DNA from: Streptomyces sp. NBC_00663
GTDB taxonomy: Bacteria > Actinomycetota > Actinomycetes > Streptomycetales > Streptomycetaceae
NCBI RefSeq assembly: GCF_036226885.1
Contig: NZ_CP109027.1
Location: 2,728,001 to 2,792,000 of the forward strand
Length of the DNA: 64,000 nucleotides
Reading direction: 5' to 3'
The position numbers and the translations under genes are program-made. Positions within the stretch are counted from its first letter, which is position 1. Each line of letters starts with the position of its first letter. Of this stretch, positions 50,121 to 59,710 are shown one piece after another. The notes beneath the pieces were generated by a model that saw nothing but the letters and a program-made list of their open reading frames with translations, was not told where the DNA came from and did not search any database.

Positions 50121-50483
50121 ATGACCGCAGCCAACCGTCGAGGCCGTTTCACCACCATCGCCATCACCGCAGCCGCCGTCGCGCTGACCGCCGGGCTCGT
50201 CACCGGCTGCGAGGACTCCGACGCCCGGGACTGCCTCGGCAACGCCGACAGGATCACCGAGAGCCTGAAGGCGATCCACGACGGCGAATTCATCGACACC
50301 GTCGAGAAGAACCTCGGCACCATCGACGACGGGACGGACGACGGCAAGGTCGACCAGGCCGTCAAGGACCTCAAGAAGGCGGTCGAGGACTACAACGAGG
50401 CCGTCCTGAACGGCGACACCGACCCGGACAGCAGCCGGATCGACGCCGCCGCGAAGGCACTGACGGACGTCTGCGCGCCCTAG
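50121..50483 (+). CDS. Small lipoprotein
   Basis: 120 aa. Signal with TAGLVTGCED lipobox (Cys near 30), then an acidic helical domain (LGNADRITESLKAIHDGEFIDTVEKNLGTIDDGTDDGKVDQAVKDLKKAVEDYNEAV) and a C-terminal Cys. ATG 50121 follows AGGAGGGG. Function unknown. It converges on the SRPBCC gene with a 4-bp overlap. Confidence 0.75.
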   Translation: MTAANRRGRFTTIAITAAAVALTAGLVTGCEDSDARDCLGNADRITESLKAIHDGEFIDTVEKNLGTIDDGTDDGKVDQAVKDLKKAVEDYNEAVLNGDTDPDSSRIDAAAKALTDVCAP

Positions 50484-50929
50484 GTGGTCGGCCGCTCCAG
50501 GCGCTCCTTGAGCAACTGCTCGTCCCGCGGAAGCTCCTTGCGGACCTGTGGGCGGACCACGAGGGGGATCAGAGCCTTGCCCAGGCCGTGCCCCTCGAGG
50601 TCGATCTCCATCGTCACGCGGGACCTCCGCCCGTCGTCGAGCGGTTCGATCTCGCCGCGGGTACGGGGTCGGACAGGCCCCGAGATCCCGTGCAGATGCC
50701 AGCTGTGCGGGGGGTCGAGCTCGTCGAACTCGACGGTCATCGGAATCTCACGGTTCCCGATCCGCCGGGTGACCCGGACCCGGGAGCCGACGTGGAGCGG
50801 CCCCTCGTCGAGCGGTTCCGCCTTCACGGCGCTCAGCTGCCATTCCGGCAGATGAGAGGGGTCGGTGATGTACGCGTAGACGTCTTCGGGACTGCAGTCG
50901 ACGTCGATCACTTCACGGATGGCGGGCAT
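50480..50929 (-). CDS. SRPBCC family protein
   Basis: 149 aa of the START-like/polyketide-cyclase fold: IREVIDVDCSPEDVYAYITDPSHLPEWQLSAVKAEPL at the N-terminus and RSRVTMEIDLEGHG before the long C-terminal helix. A hydrophobic ligand or lipid-binding role is typical. ATG 50929 follows AAGGAGGG. Monocistronic. Confidence 0.82.
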   Translation of the reverse strand: MPAIREVIDVDCSPEDVYAYITDPSHLPEWQLSAVKAEPLDEGPLHVGSRVRVTRRIGNREIPMTVEFDELDPPHSWHLHGISGPVRPRTRGEIEPLDDGRRSRVTMEIDLEGHGLGKALIPLVVRPQVRKELPRDEQLLKERLERPTT

Positions 50930-51053
50930 GACGCCCTCCTTCCAGGGCGATCCCCTTCGAGGGCTTACAGGGAAATCGTCCCACCAGAAGCCCGGGTACG
51001 ACAGAAGGAGCCTCCCGCCGAAGCGGAAGGCTCCTCATGTGTCTGTACGACGA

Positions 51054-52226
51054 TCAGCCGGAGCCGACGAACAGCACCAGCAGCAGCCACACCACCGGCG
51101 CGGTCGGCAGCAGCGAGTCCAGTCGGTCCATGATGCCGCCATGCCCCGGCAGCAGCGTGCCCATGTCCTTGATGCCCAGGTCGCGCTTGATCATCGACTC
51201 GCCGAGGTCACCGAGCGTCGCGCTCGCCGCCACCGCGAGACCCAGCAGCAGACCCTGCCACCAGGTGCCGTCGTCGATCAGGAAGTGCATGCACAGCGCG
51301 CCCGCCACCATCGCGAACGACACCGCTCCGAGCAGGCCCTCACGGGTCTTGCCGGGGCTGATGCGCGGCGCGAGCTTGTGCTTGCCGAAGCGCCAGCCGA
51401 CGGCGTACGCCCCGGTGTCGCTGACGACGGTGAGGAGCAGGAACGTCAGCACCCGCTGCGCGCCGTCGTCGGCGGTGAGCATCATCGCGACGAACGTGGC
51501 CAGGAACGGGACGTAGAAGGCCGCGAAGACACCCGCGGTGACGTCCTTGAGGTAGCCCTCCGGCGGTTCCGTCATCCGCCAGACCAGCACCGCGAGCGCG
51601 GTGAGCGCCATCGCCACCCACGCGCCCTCGGCCTCCCGGACGTACCCGGCGACGACCATGGCCGCACCGCCGACCGCCAGCGGCACGAGGGGCGCCTTGA
51701 TGCCCTTGCGCTCCTCCAGCCGCGAGGTCAGCTCCCACAGCCCGACGACCACGGCGACCGCTATCACGCCGATGAAGACGGCCTTGACGACGAAGAGCGA
51801 GGCGACGATCACCGCACCGAGCCCGACCCCGACGCCTATGGCCGCGCCCAGGTCACGCCCCGCGTTCTTCTTCTGCGGCGCGGAAGCCGGCTGCGGGGCG
51901 TCGGGCATGGGCTCCGGATTCTGCGTCTGCGGCGCCGCCGCTCGGGGCTGCGCCGACGTGGTCTCGTCGCGGAACGTCTCGTCCCGGAACGTCTCGTCCC
52001 GGAACAGGGGACCACTCAGCCGAGCGGCCCCCGGGTCGTCATCCTGGTCTCCGCCATACGCGGGTACGTCGGGCACGATGGGCATGGGGCGAGTGTGCTG
52101 CGCCTCAGGCGCATCGTACGCGGGACCCGCCGGGGCAGCCCCCTGGACAGGCCCCTGGTCGGTGGGCCCCCAGTACCCGGCGTGCGGCGCGGCCCCTGGC
52201 GGAGAGCCCCAGGAAGAGTCGTTCAT
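51054..52226 (-). CDS. cdsA: Phosphatidate cytidylyltransferase
   Basis: Makes CDP-diacylglycerol from CTP and phosphatidate; integral membrane, 390 aa. About 115 N-terminal residues are cytoplasmic and low-complexity, including three tandem FRDET units encoded by 15-bp repeats. The membrane domain follows, with SMIKRDLGIKDMGTLLPGHGGIMDRLDS, the Cds signature. It overlaps frr by 1 bp (TGATG), so lipid synthesis is coupled to the translation operon. Confidence 0.93.
   Translation of the reverse strand: MNDSSWGSPPGAAPHAGYWGPTDQGPVQGAAPAGPAYDAPEAQHTRPMPIVPDVPAYGGDQDDDPGAARLSGPLFRDETFRDETFRDETTSAQPRAAAPQTQNPEPMPDAPQPASAPQKKNAGRDLGAAIGVGVGLGAVIVASLFVVKAVFIGVIAVAVVVGLWELTSRLEERKGIKAPLVPLAVGGAAMVVAGYVREAEGAWVAMALTALAVLVWRMTEPPEGYLKDVTAGVFAAFYVPFLATFVAMMLTADDGAQRVLTFLLLTVVSDTGAYAVGWRFGKHKLAPRISPGKTREGLLGAVSFAMVAGALCMHFLIDDGTWWQGLLLGLAVAASATLGDLGESMIKRDLGIKDMGTLLPGHGGIMDRLDSLLPTAPVVWLLLVLFVGSG
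51961..52005. repeat. 15-bp tandem repeats inside cdsA
   Basis: Three head-to-tail units of GTCTCGTCCCGGAAC (the first has G for C at one position) encode FRDET x3 on the minus strand, in the disordered N-terminal region. Confidence 0.9.
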
Positions 52227-52783
52227 CAGACTTCGAGAAGCTCCGCTTCCTTGTGCTTGAGGAGCTCGTCCACCTGGGCGACGTACTTGTGCGTCGCGTC
52301 GTCGAGCTCCTTCTCCGCACGGCGGCCCTCGTCCTCGCCGACCTCGCCGTCCTTGACGAGCTTGTCGATGGCGTCCTTGGCCTTGCGGCGGACCGAGCGG
52401 ATGGACACGCGGGAGTCCTCCGCCTTGGCCTTGGCGACCTTGATGTAGTCGCGGCGGCGCTCCTCGGTGAGCTCGGGGAACACCACTCGGATGATGTTGC
52501 CGTCGTTGCTCGGGTTGACGCCCAGGTCGGAGTCGCGGATCGCCTGCTCGATGTTGCGCAGCGCGGTCTTGTCGAACGGGGTCACCACGGCCATGCGCGG
52601 CTCCGGCACGGAGAACGAAGCCAGCTGGTTGATCGGCGTCGGCGCGCCGTAGTAGTCGGCCACGATCTTGTTGAACATCGCCGGGTGCGCACGGCCGGTG
52701 CGGATCGCGGCGAAGTCCTCCTTGGCGACCACGACGGCCTTCTCCATCTTCTCCTCGGCCTCGAGGAGGGTCTCTTCGATCAC
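52226..52783 (-). CDS. frr: Ribosome recycling factor
   Basis: 185 aa, the standard RRF length. The family features include [60 protein letters not shown] and the C-terminal [37 protein letters not shown]. With EF-G it splits post-termination ribosomes. GTG 52783 gives the family length; the upstream frame is not conserved. Confidence 0.95.
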   Translation of the reverse strand: MIEETLLEAEEKMEKAVVVAKEDFAAIRTGRAHPAMFNKIVADYYGAPTPINQLASFSVPEPRMAVVTPFDKTALRNIEQAIRDSDLGVNPSNDGNIIRVVFPELTEERRRDYIKVAKAKAEDSRVSIRSVRRKAKDAIDKLVKDGEVGEDEGRRAEKELDDATHKYVAQVDELLKHKEAELLEV

Positions 52784-52930
52784 CACTTGCTCCTGCGTGT
52801 CTTGAAGTAGGCCCGGCTGCGGTTCCATGTGCGTGGGGCGGCGGCCGGCTGCGTCGCGTCTTCTTCCTGCACGGTTCCCGACCGGCAGGACATTGTCCAT
52901 CCCCCGGTCAGGGACCGGGTCCAACTGGGG

Positions 52931-53689
52931 TCAGTCCCGGCTGTCCTGGTCACCCACAAGCGTGCCGATCTTCTCACCCTTGACGGCGCGCGCGATATTG
53001 CCCTCCGTCAGCAGCTCGAAGACCACGATCGGGAGCTTGTTGTCGCGGCACAGCGTGACGGCGGTGGCGTCGGCGACCTTGAGGTCGCGGGTGATGACCT
53101 CGCCGTAGCCGAGGGAGTCGAACTTGACCGCGTCCGGGTTGCGCTTCGGGTCGGAGTCGTAGACCCCGTCCACGCCGTTCTTGCCCATCAGCAGCGCCTC
53201 GGCGTCGATCTCCAGGGCGCGCTGGGCGGCGGTGGTGTCGGTGGAGAAGTACGGCATGCCCATACCGGCGCCGAAGATGACCACACGGCCCTTCTCCAGG
53301 TGGCGCACGGCGCGCAGCGGGATGTACGGCTCGGCGACCTGGCCCATAGTGATGGCGGTCTGCACGCGGGAGTCGATGCCCTCCTTCTCCAGGAAGTCCT
53401 GGAGGGCGAGGCAGTTCATCACGGTGCCGAGCATGCCCATGTAGTCGGAGCGGGCGCGGTCCATGCCGCGCTGCTGGAGTTCGGCACCACGGAAGAAGTT
53501 GCCGCCGCCGATGACGACCGCGATCTCCGCTCCGTCGCGCACGACGGCTGCGATCTCGCGGGCGATCTTGTGCACCACGTCCGGGTCCACGCCCAGGCCC
53601 CCACCACCGGAGAAGGCCTCTCCGGACAGCTTCAGCAGAAACCGGCCGCTCACGTTGCCGTCGTCGCTCTTCTGGGCCTTGGTGGTCAT
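52931..53689 (-). CDS. pyrH: UMP kinase
   Basis: Hexameric bacterial UMP kinase, 252 aa: [23 protein letters not shown] (nucleotide-binding start), [22 protein letters not shown], and the later [29 protein letters not shown]. It makes UDP for pyrimidine nucleotides. ATG 53689 follows AGGAGAA. Separated from tsf by hairpins at 53721-53768 and 53791-53812. Confidence 0.95.
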   Translation of the reverse strand: MTTKAQKSDDGNVSGRFLLKLSGEAFSGGGGLGVDPDVVHKIAREIAAVVRDGAEIAVVIGGGNFFRGAELQQRGMDRARSDYMGMLGTVMNCLALQDFLEKEGIDSRVQTAITMGQVAEPYIPLRAVRHLEKGRVVIFGAGMGMPYFSTDTTAAQRALEIDAEALLMGKNGVDGVYDSDPKRNPDAVKFDSLGYGEVITRDLKVADATAVTLCRDNKLPIVVFELLTEGNIARAVKGEKIGTLVGDQDSRD

Positions 53690-53720
53690 CGGATTCTCCT
53701 CATGGTGCACATACGAAGAA

Positions 53721-53768
53721 GGCCATTGCCGATGGGAACTGGTTCGCATCCCATGCGCGGCAATGGCC
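53721..53768. terminator. Large hairpin in the tsf-pyrH gap
   Basis: GGCCATTGCC (53721-53730) pairs with GGCAATGGCC (53759-53768), and inside it ATGGGA (53732-53737) pairs with TCCCAT (53749-53754). It lies in the pyrH leader, so it may attenuate or end read-through. Confidence 0.6.
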
Positions 53769-53790
53769 TCCTCGTCAGATCTGCTGTCGT

Positions 53791-53812
53791 CCGCCACGCG
53801 CGTGCGTGGCGG
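53791..53812. terminator. Hairpin after tsf
   Basis: CCGCCACGC-GCGT-GCGTGGCGG, a perfect 9-bp stem with a 4-nt loop between tsf and the pyrH leader hairpin. Confidence 0.6.
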
Positions 53813-53869
53813 CGTACCGGACGACTGCCTACGACCCTATCGGGGTCCGGCGTCGTACGCGGTACGGAC

Positions 53870-54706
53870 TCAGATGCCGACCTTGATGCGCGTGAAGCGC
53901 TTCAGGGTGACACCGGCCTCGTCCAGAACCTTCTGGACCGACTTCTTGTTGTCCAGCGCGTACGGCTGGCCGAGCAGCGTGGCGTCCTTGAAGAAGCCGT
54001 TGACGCGACCCTCGACGATCTTCGGGAGGGCGGCCTCGGGCTTGCCCTCGGCGCGGGTGGTCTCCTCGGCGACGCGGCGCTCGGACTCGACGACCTCGGC
54101 CGGCACGTCGTCCTTGGAGAGCCACTTCGGCGCGAAGGCGGCGATGTGCTGGGCGACACCCTTGGCGAGGTCGGCGTCGGCCTTGTCCAGCTCGACCAGG
54201 ACACCGATCTGCGGGGGCAGGTCGGGCATGGTGCGGTGCATGTAGGCGAAGACGAAGCCGTCGGCGAACTGCGCGAAGCGGTCCAGGACGATCTTCTCGC
54301 CGAGGTTGGCGTTGGCCTCGTCCACGAACGCCTGGACGGTCTTGCCGGCCTCGATCTCGGAGGCGAGCAGGGCCTCGAGGTCGGCCGGGGAGGTCGCGGC
54401 GACGTGCTCGGCGATCTGGTTGGCGACGGCCTGGAACTTGTCACCCTTGGCGACGAAGTCCGTCTCGCACTTCAGCTCGACCAGGACACCGGAGGTGTTG
54501 TCGTCGGCGATGAGGGAGACCACGGCGCCGTTCTCGGCGGAGCGGCCCTCGCGCTTGGCGACGCCCTTCTGGCCCTTGATGCGGAGCGCCTCGACGGCCT
54601 TGTCGACGTTGCCCTCGGCCTCGTCCAGCGCCTTCTTGCAGTCCATCATGCCGGCGCCGGTGAGCTCACGGAGCTTCTTGACGTCGGCGGCGGTGTAGTT
54701 CGCCAT
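53870..54706 (-). CDS. tsf: Elongation factor Ts
   Basis: 278 aa. The N-terminal UBA-like module ([52 protein letters not shown]) with the TDFV motif ([13 protein letters not shown]) identifies EF-Ts, the nucleotide exchange factor for EF-Tu. In the rpsB-tsf operon order. Confidence 0.96.
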   Translation of the reverse strand: MANYTAADVKKLRELTGAGMMDCKKALDEAEGNVDKAVEALRIKGQKGVAKREGRSAENGAVVSLIADDNTSGVLVELKCETDFVAKGDKFQAVANQIAEHVAATSPADLEALLASEIEAGKTVQAFVDEANANLGEKIVLDRFAQFADGFVFAYMHRTMPDLPPQIGVLVELDKADADLAKGVAQHIAAFAPKWLSKDDVPAEVVESERRVAEETTRAEGKPEAALPKIVEGRVNGFFKDATLLGQPYALDNKKSVQKVLDEAGVTLKRFTRIKVGI

Positions 54707-54750
54707 GATTCCTGGAATCTCTCTCGAAGTCTGAAGATCTACGGGCCGAA

Positions 54751-54776
54751 CGGCGGGGGCTGGTGGGCCCCCGCCG
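54751..54776 (-). terminator. Hairpin between rpsB and tsf
   Basis: CGGCGGGGGC pairs with GCCCCCGCCG (10-bp perfect stem, 6-nt loop). Likely partial terminator or attenuator setting the rpsB:tsf ratio. Confidence 0.65.
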
Positions 54777-54802
54777 TCAGAAGGACCCGAAGGGGTGAGG
54801 GG

Positions 54803-55744
54803 TCAGGCCTGCTCGGCCTCGGCGGCCGGAGCCTCAGCAGCGGCCTCGGCCGGAGCCTCAGCCTCAGCCTCGGCGGCGGAGGCCTCAGCGGCAGGCGTCT
54901 CGGCCTCAGCGGCGGCGGGAGCCTCAGCCTCGGCGGCGGGAGCCTCGGCGGCCGGGGCCTCCTCGGCCTTCTTCTCGCCCTCGAGCAGGTCGCGCTCCCA
55001 CGCGGCGAGCGGCTCGCCCGCGCCCTTGTCACCCTTGTCGCCGGTGGCGACGCCGGAGCGGGCGATGAGGCCCTCGGCGACGGCGTCGGCGATCACGCGG
55101 GTGAGCAGGGTGACGGAGCGGATCGCGTCGTCGTTGCCCGGGATCTTGTAGTCGACCTCGTCGGGGTCGCAGTTGGTGTCGAGGATGGCGACGACCGGGA
55201 TGTTGAGCTTCCGGGCCTCACCGACCGCGATGTGCTCCTTCTTGGTGTCCACGATCCAGACGGCGCTGGGAACCTTGGACATCTCGCGGATACCACCGAG
55301 GGTCTTCTCCAGCTTGGCCTTCTCGCGCGAGAGCACGAGAAGCTCCTTCTTGGTCAGACCGGACGCGGCGACGTCCTCGAAGTCGATCTGCTCGAGCTCC
55401 TTGAGGCGCTGCAGACGCTTGTAGACGGTCGAGAAGTTGGTGAGCATGCCGCCCAGCCAGCGCTGGTTGACGTAGGGCATGCCGACGCGGGTGGCCTGCT
55501 CGGCGATGGCCTCCTGCGCCTGCTTCTTCGTGCCGACGAACATGACCGTGCCGCCGTGGGCGACGGTCTCCTTGACGAACTCGTAGGCGCGGTCGATGTA
55601 CGACAGCGACTGGAGCAGGTCGATGATGTAGATGCCGTTGCGCTCCGTGAAGATGAAGCGCTTCATCTTCGGGTTCCAACGACGGGTCTGGTGACCGAAG
55701 TGGACGCCGCTTTCCAGCAGCTCCCGCATCGTGACGACGGCCAT
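54803..55744 (-). CDS. rpsB: 30S ribosomal protein S2
   Basis: 313 aa. The S2 core ([91 protein letters not shown]) ends near residue 245. The remaining tail is Ala/Glu/Pro repeats ([16 protein letters not shown]), long even for actinobacteria. ATG 55744. The 263-bp region upstream to the M23 gene should hold the operon promoter; I see no clear motif. Confidence 0.96.
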   Translation of the reverse strand: MAVVTMRELLESGVHFGHQTRRWNPKMKRFIFTERNGIYIIDLLQSLSYIDRAYEFVKETVAHGGTVMFVGTKKQAQEAIAEQATRVGMPYVNQRWLGGMLTNFSTVYKRLQRLKELEQIDFEDVAASGLTKKELLVLSREKAKLEKTLGGIREMSKVPSAVWIVDTKKEHIAVGEARKLNIPVVAILDTNCDPDEVDYKIPGNDDAIRSVTLLTRVIADAVAEGLIARSGVATGDKGDKGAGEPLAAWERDLLEGEKKAEEAPAAEAPAAEAEAPAAAEAETPAAEASAAEAEAEAPAEAAAEAPAAEAEQA

Positions 55745-56007
55745 GGCCGTTCTCCTTGGTTTCTCGGTTATGTCCTGACGCCCGACACGCGCCGTGCCAC
55801 GTACACATGTGCGTACGGGACCGAAAGGCGCTGACATCGATGGCCACGAGAGCCCGATGTCGGGGCGTGCGAAGTCGACCCGGTGACCCGGATCGCCAGA
55901 AGAAGTGTACGGGACCCGCGGGGTACCGGGTGACGCCGCTGTCCACAACCGGGGCACGGTCCACAGGTCCCGGTCATGATCACGCCTGGTAGGGCACGGT
56001 TTCCGCC

Positions 56008-56571
56008 ATGCGACGCCTGCACAGCGCACTGCTGCCGTTACTCCTGACCCTGCTCCTGACACCCCTGCCGCCGGCCGCGGGCGACCCGGCTCCGCCGCCG
56101 CCCGGGCCGCCTGTCACCACGGTCCCGGCCGTCGCCCGCACCTGGCCGGTAGGTGTACGCCCGCCTGTCCTCCGCACCTGGGAACCCCCACCCACGGCCT
56201 ACGCCCGAGGCCACCGAGGCGTCGACCTCGCGGCAGCCCCGGGCACACCTGTACGAGCGGTGGCGGCCGGCCGGGTCTCCTTCGCGGGCCGAGTGGCCGG
56301 AAAGGGCGTGGTCTCGGTCGAGCTCACGGGCACGGATCTGCGAACGACGTATGAACCGGTACGGGCGACGGTGAAGAAGGGCGAGGAGGTGACGCCGGGC
56401 GAGGTGGTGGGAACGGTGGAGCCGACGGGCTCCCACTGCACGACGGCATGCGTCCACTGGGGCCTACGGAGGGGGGCCACCTACCTGGACCCACTGTCCC
56501 TACTGCCACCGTGGCTACTGCGACGAGGCCCGTCCAGGCTGTTGCCGGTTCTGGGCATCCCCTTGCCATGA
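56008..56571 (+). CDS. Secreted M23-family metallopeptidase-like protein
   Basis: 187 aa with a signal peptide ([18 protein letters not shown]). The LytM/M23 domain has [32 protein letters not shown] and the second zinc motif as VHWGLR (HxH reduced to HW), so the catalytic set looks incomplete. It may be a degraded or regulatory LytM factor. Divergent from rpsB. Confidence 0.8.
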   Translation: MRRLHSALLPLLLTLLLTPLPPAAGDPAPPPPGPPVTTVPAVARTWPVGVRPPVLRTWEPPPTAYARGHRGVDLAAAPGTPVRAVAAGRVSFAGRVAGKGVVSVELTGTDLRTTYEPVRATVKKGEEVTPGEVVGTVEPTGSHCTTACVHWGLRRGATYLDPLSLLPPWLLRRGPSRLLPVLGIPLP

Positions 56572-56632
56572 CGGCGGGCCGCACCGTGCCGCAGGCGACG
56601 CCCACCCAGGCAGCGGCACCCAGATCGCTACA

Positions 56633-56728
56633 CAGCTGCGGGCGGTCGTGCCGCTGGGGCGGCACGGGTGGGCGCAGCGGCATCCCGCGAGCGCGGGCAA
56701 GCGAAACGCCCCGCCGGCACCCCCACCC
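56633..56728 (+). repeat. Dispersed double-hairpin repeat, copy C (intergenic)
   Basis: Between the convergent M23 and TetR genes. Hairpins: GTGCCGC-TGGG-GCGGCAC (56648-56665) and CCCGC-GAGC-GCGGG (56684-56697). It shares its whole middle with copy B. Confidence 0.88.
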
Positions 56729-56731
56729 GCC

Positions 56732-57319
56732 TCAGCCCCGCACACCCCGCAGCGCCATGCTCACCGCAGCCTCAGTGATCGCCGCAGGATCCTCCGCCGC
56801 CCCCAGCTCGATCCTCCGCACCGCCGCGTCCACGACCCCCTGCAACAACATCGCCGCCAGCCGAGGTTCCGTATGCCCCATCTCCCCCAGCGCCTCGCCG
56901 ATCATCGCGACCAGCCCCCCATGCGCGGCCCGGATCTTCTCCCGCGCCCCCGCATCGAGCTCACTCGCGGAAATGGCGACGACGGCCCGATGCCGCCGGT
57001 CCCCGACCAGCGCCAACTGCTGCCGCACATACGCCTCGACCTTGGCCTCGGCCCCCTCCGCCGCCCCCATCGCCGCGGCGACCTCCGCGGCCCAGACCGG
57101 GAAGTCGACCTCGCACAGCTCCTCGACGACCGCGGCCCGCGACCGGAAGTACTCGTAGACCGACGAGCGCGCCAACCCCGTCCGCTCGGCGAGAGCCGGA
57201 AACGTCAGCGCCTCCGTCCCACCCTCGGACAGCAACGAACGAGCCGCGTCCAGCAGGGCGGCTCGCTGCATCGACCGGTGCTCGGCCACGGAGGCCGCTC
57301 GAATCCTTGGCACGTCCAC
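56732..57319 (-). CDS. TetR/AcrR family regulator
   Basis: 195 aa. The HTH (RAALLDAARSLLSEGGTEALTFPALAERTGLARSSVYEYFRSRAAVVEEL) is followed by an all-helical ligand domain. The start is uncertain among GTG 57322, 57319 and 57313. Located between whiG and the M23 gene, convergent with the latter. Ligand unknown. Confidence 0.83.
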   Translation of the reverse strand: MDVPRIRAASVAEHRSMQRAALLDAARSLLSEGGTEALTFPALAERTGLARSSVYEYFRSRAAVVEELCEVDFPVWAAEVAAAMGAAEGAEAKVEAYVRQQLALVGDRRHRAVVAISASELDAGAREKIRAAHGGLVAMIGEALGEMGHTEPRLAAMLLQGVVDAAVRRIELGAAEDPAAITEAAVSMALRGVRG

Positions 57320-57383
57320 CACTTTACGGACGCGCCGCCCCGGACGGGAGTCACTCGCCCCCACCTCGGTCCATCCAGCCAGG

Positions 57384-58226
57384 TCAACGGCCGAAGCTGG
57401 CCAGTTTCGCCCGCAATTGCAGCACCGACTTGGTGTGGATCTGACTGACCCGGCTCTCGGTCACACCCAGCACGTTCCCGATCTCCGCGAGGGTCAGCCC
57501 CTCGTAGTAGTAGAGCGTGACCACGGTCTTCTCCCGCTCGGGCAGCGTGTTGATCGCCCGTGCCAGGAACCTCCGCAGCTCCCGGTCCTCGGCCACCTCC
57601 ACGGGATTGTCGGCGGCGGTGTCCTCCAGCGTGTCCATCAGACTCAGCCGGTCCCCGCCCTCACCCCCGACATGCAGCAGCTCCTCCAGCGCCACCACGT
57701 TCGCCAGCGACAACTGGCTGAAGACCGCGTGGAGTTCGTCGACGGCGATCCCCATCTCGGTCGCCACCTCACCCTCGCTCGGCGTCCGCCGCAGCCGCGC
57801 CTCCAGCGTCGCGTACGCCCGCTCGACGTTGCGCGCCTTCTGCCGCACCGACCGCGGGATCCAGTCCAGCGCCCGCAGCTCGTCGATCATCGCGCCCCGG
57901 ATCCGGGTGATCGCGTATGTCTCGAACTTGATCTCCCGGTCGATGTCGAACTTCTCGATCGCGTCGATGAGCCCGAAGACCCCCGAGGACACGAAGTCGG
58001 CCTGCTCGACATTGGGCGGCAGACCGACGCTCACCCGTCCCGCCACGTACTTCACCAGCGGTGAGTAGTGCAGGATCAGCTGCTCCCGCAGCCGCTCGTC
58101 CGCCGTCGCCTTGTACGACCGCCACAACTCGTCGAGTGTCGAGGGAGCGGGCGGCCGCACGCTGCCACCGTCGCGGGCGGCTGGGGGGACCGCCGCCCGG
58201 TCGGACCCAGAGGTGTGCTGGGGCAT
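57384..58226 (-). CDS. whiG: RNA polymerase sigma factor WhiG
   Basis: 280 aa, the FliA/WhiG class that starts sporulation-specific transcription in aerial hyphae. Region 2 ([100 protein letters not shown]), region 3 and region 4 ([48 protein letters not shown]) are all present. ATG 58226 gives the family length; the upstream frame is a leader with 20-bp repeats. The anti-sigma RsiG is not in the window. Confidence 0.95.
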   Translation of the reverse strand: MPQHTSGSDRAAVPPAARDGGSVRPPAPSTLDELWRSYKATADERLREQLILHYSPLVKYVAGRVSVGLPPNVEQADFVSSGVFGLIDAIEKFDIDREIKFETYAITRIRGAMIDELRALDWIPRSVRQKARNVERAYATLEARLRRTPSEGEVATEMGIAVDELHAVFSQLSLANVVALEELLHVGGEGGDRLSLMDTLEDTAADNPVEVAEDRELRRFLARAINTLPEREKTVVTLYYYEGLTLAEIGNVLGVTESRVSQIHTKSVLQLRAKLASFGR

Positions 58227-58549
58227 TCGTCGCCTTGTGCCGTTCTGCCGTGAAGTGGGGATGGCTGGGTGACCTGTCGGTCTGATGCGGATCTGAAAGC
58301 TCTGGTGCGGATCTGGAGTCTCTGATGTGGATCTGTGGTCGAGTTGCCGTTCCGTGCCGGAATCCCCGTGAGCGTAGCGTGACTGGAGTGTCGCGGTGCG
58401 CGAAGGGCGAGCCCGGAGCCGTGCGCAGATACGTTCCTCTTGCCGCCCCGCAGGGTCACGCCGACAACTCAGCGTGACCGCGCTCCCCGTCTCAACTGCG
58501 GGAATTCCCAAGGCTGTAGGGGTTCCCCCGGACGGCCGAACACGCTCGG
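58227..58549. other. 323-bp gap between dprA and whiG
   Basis: No gene. It holds the three 20-bp repeats (58281-58340) and must carry the whiG promoter; no clear -10/-35 could be chosen by eye. Confidence 0.6.
58281..58340. repeat. Three tandem 20-bp repeats upstream of whiG
   Basis: TCTGATGCGGATCTG, TCTGGTGCGGATCTG and TCTGATGTGGATCTG begin at 58281, 58301 and 58321, exactly 20 bp apart. They lie 55-115 bp before the whiG start. Regular spacing suggests a regulator site array; no regulator is assigned. Confidence 0.85.
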
Positions 58550-59710
58550 TCAACTCGGACTCCGACCACCACGGACGGAGATCATTGCCTGGCGTGTCAA
58601 CTTCCAGCCGTCGCCGTGTCGTTCGACGTAACCAAGTGATCGGAGCTCGTACAGTCTCGCGACCGCCTCGTCCTGCGTCGTCTGCGCTCCCCGCCCGACC
58701 TCGACCGCGGTCGCCGCACGGCGTGACGGCAGGGCGTCGAGGACTCTTCGGGCGCCGGGTTCGAGCAGATCGCGGGGCAGCACGGGCCCTCTCCGCTCCG
58801 GCGCGAGCTCTCCCATCTCACCGACCACCTCGACGACTTCCGCGGCGTCGGTGACGAGTTCGGCGTCACCGCGCAGCAGTTCGTGGACGCCGGCGGAGAG
58901 GCCGCTGGTCGCCGGGCCGGGCACGCCCATGGTGTGCCGCCCGAGCCGTTGCGCCGCGCGCGCGGTGACCAGCGAGCCGCTCCGATACGCCGCCTCGACG
59001 ACCACGGTCCCTCTGGTCAGGGCGGCGATGACGCGGTTGCGCAGCACGAACCTGCTCGGCGTCGGATGGTCACCTGGCGGCAACTCCCCGATGACCAGCC
59101 CCTGTTCGGCGATCCTGGTGATCAACTCGGTGTGCCCGCGCGGGTAGGGCCGATCGACCCCGCAGGCCAGCACGGCGACGGTGGCGCCGCCTGCGCCGAG
59201 CGCCCCGCGATGAGCGGCCCCGTCGACGCCGTACGCACCCCCGGACACGACGACCCACCCGCGCTCGGCGAGCCCGGCGGCGAGGTCGGCGGCCATATGG
59301 GCGCCGTACTCGGTGCACGCCCGGGCCCCCACCACGGCGACCGACCTCAACGCCCACATCCGCAGACTGGGCCGCCCCCGGACCCACAAACCAAGCGGCC
59401 TCGCATCCCCCAGGTCATCCAACTGTCCGGGCCACTCACCGTCCCCCGGACAGACGAACCGCACCCCGGCCTCAGCCGCGACCGCGAGATCCCCCCGAGG
59501 CTCGGCCCGAGCCGCCCGAGCCACCAGCCCGGCCCACCGCTTCCCACTCACCCCGGGCAACACCTCCCGCCCGCCCCGCAACCGCCGGACCACTTCCCCC
59601 ACCCCGAACTCCCGCACCCATCGCCCGGCAACCTCGTCCCCGGGCTCGACGACACGGGTGAGAAAGACACGGGCGAGCAGTTCGCGGCCCGGATCGTCGC
59701 CTCCGTTCAC
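58550..59710 (-). CDS. dprA: DNA-processing protein DprA
   Basis: 386 aa. The Rossmann-like domain has [104 protein letters not shown] and the phospho-type [26 protein letters not shown]-terminal winged helix follows. DprA loads RecA on single-stranded DNA. It starts inside the YifB stop (GTGA). Confidence 0.93.
   Translation of the reverse strand: MNGGDDPGRELLARVFLTRVVEPGDEVAGRWVREFGVGEVVRRLRGGREVLPGVSGKRWAGLVARAARAEPRGDLAVAAEAGVRFVCPGDGEWPGQLDDLGDARPLGLWVRGRPSLRMWALRSVAVVGARACTEYGAHMAADLAAGLAERGWVVVSGGAYGVDGAAHRGALGAGGATVAVLACGVDRPYPRGHTELITRIAEQGLVIGELPPGDHPTPSRFVLRNRVIAALTRGTVVVEAAYRSGSLVTARAAQRLGRHTMGVPGPATSGLSAGVHELLRGDAELVTDAAEVVEVVGEMGELAPERRGPVLPRDLLEPGARRVLDALPSRRAATAVEVGRGAQTTQDEAVARLYELRSLGYVERHGDGWKLTRQAMISVRGGRSPS

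Noticed and set aside
52829..55834. A 1001-codon plus-strand frame over frr-pyrH-tsf-rpsB
   Set aside because: It is the antisense of four certain genes with no family resemblance.
58227..58553. Upstream extension of the WhiG frame
   Set aside because: WhiG is normally 280 aa, which ATG 58226 gives; the extension encodes the 20-bp repeats as low-complexity peptide.
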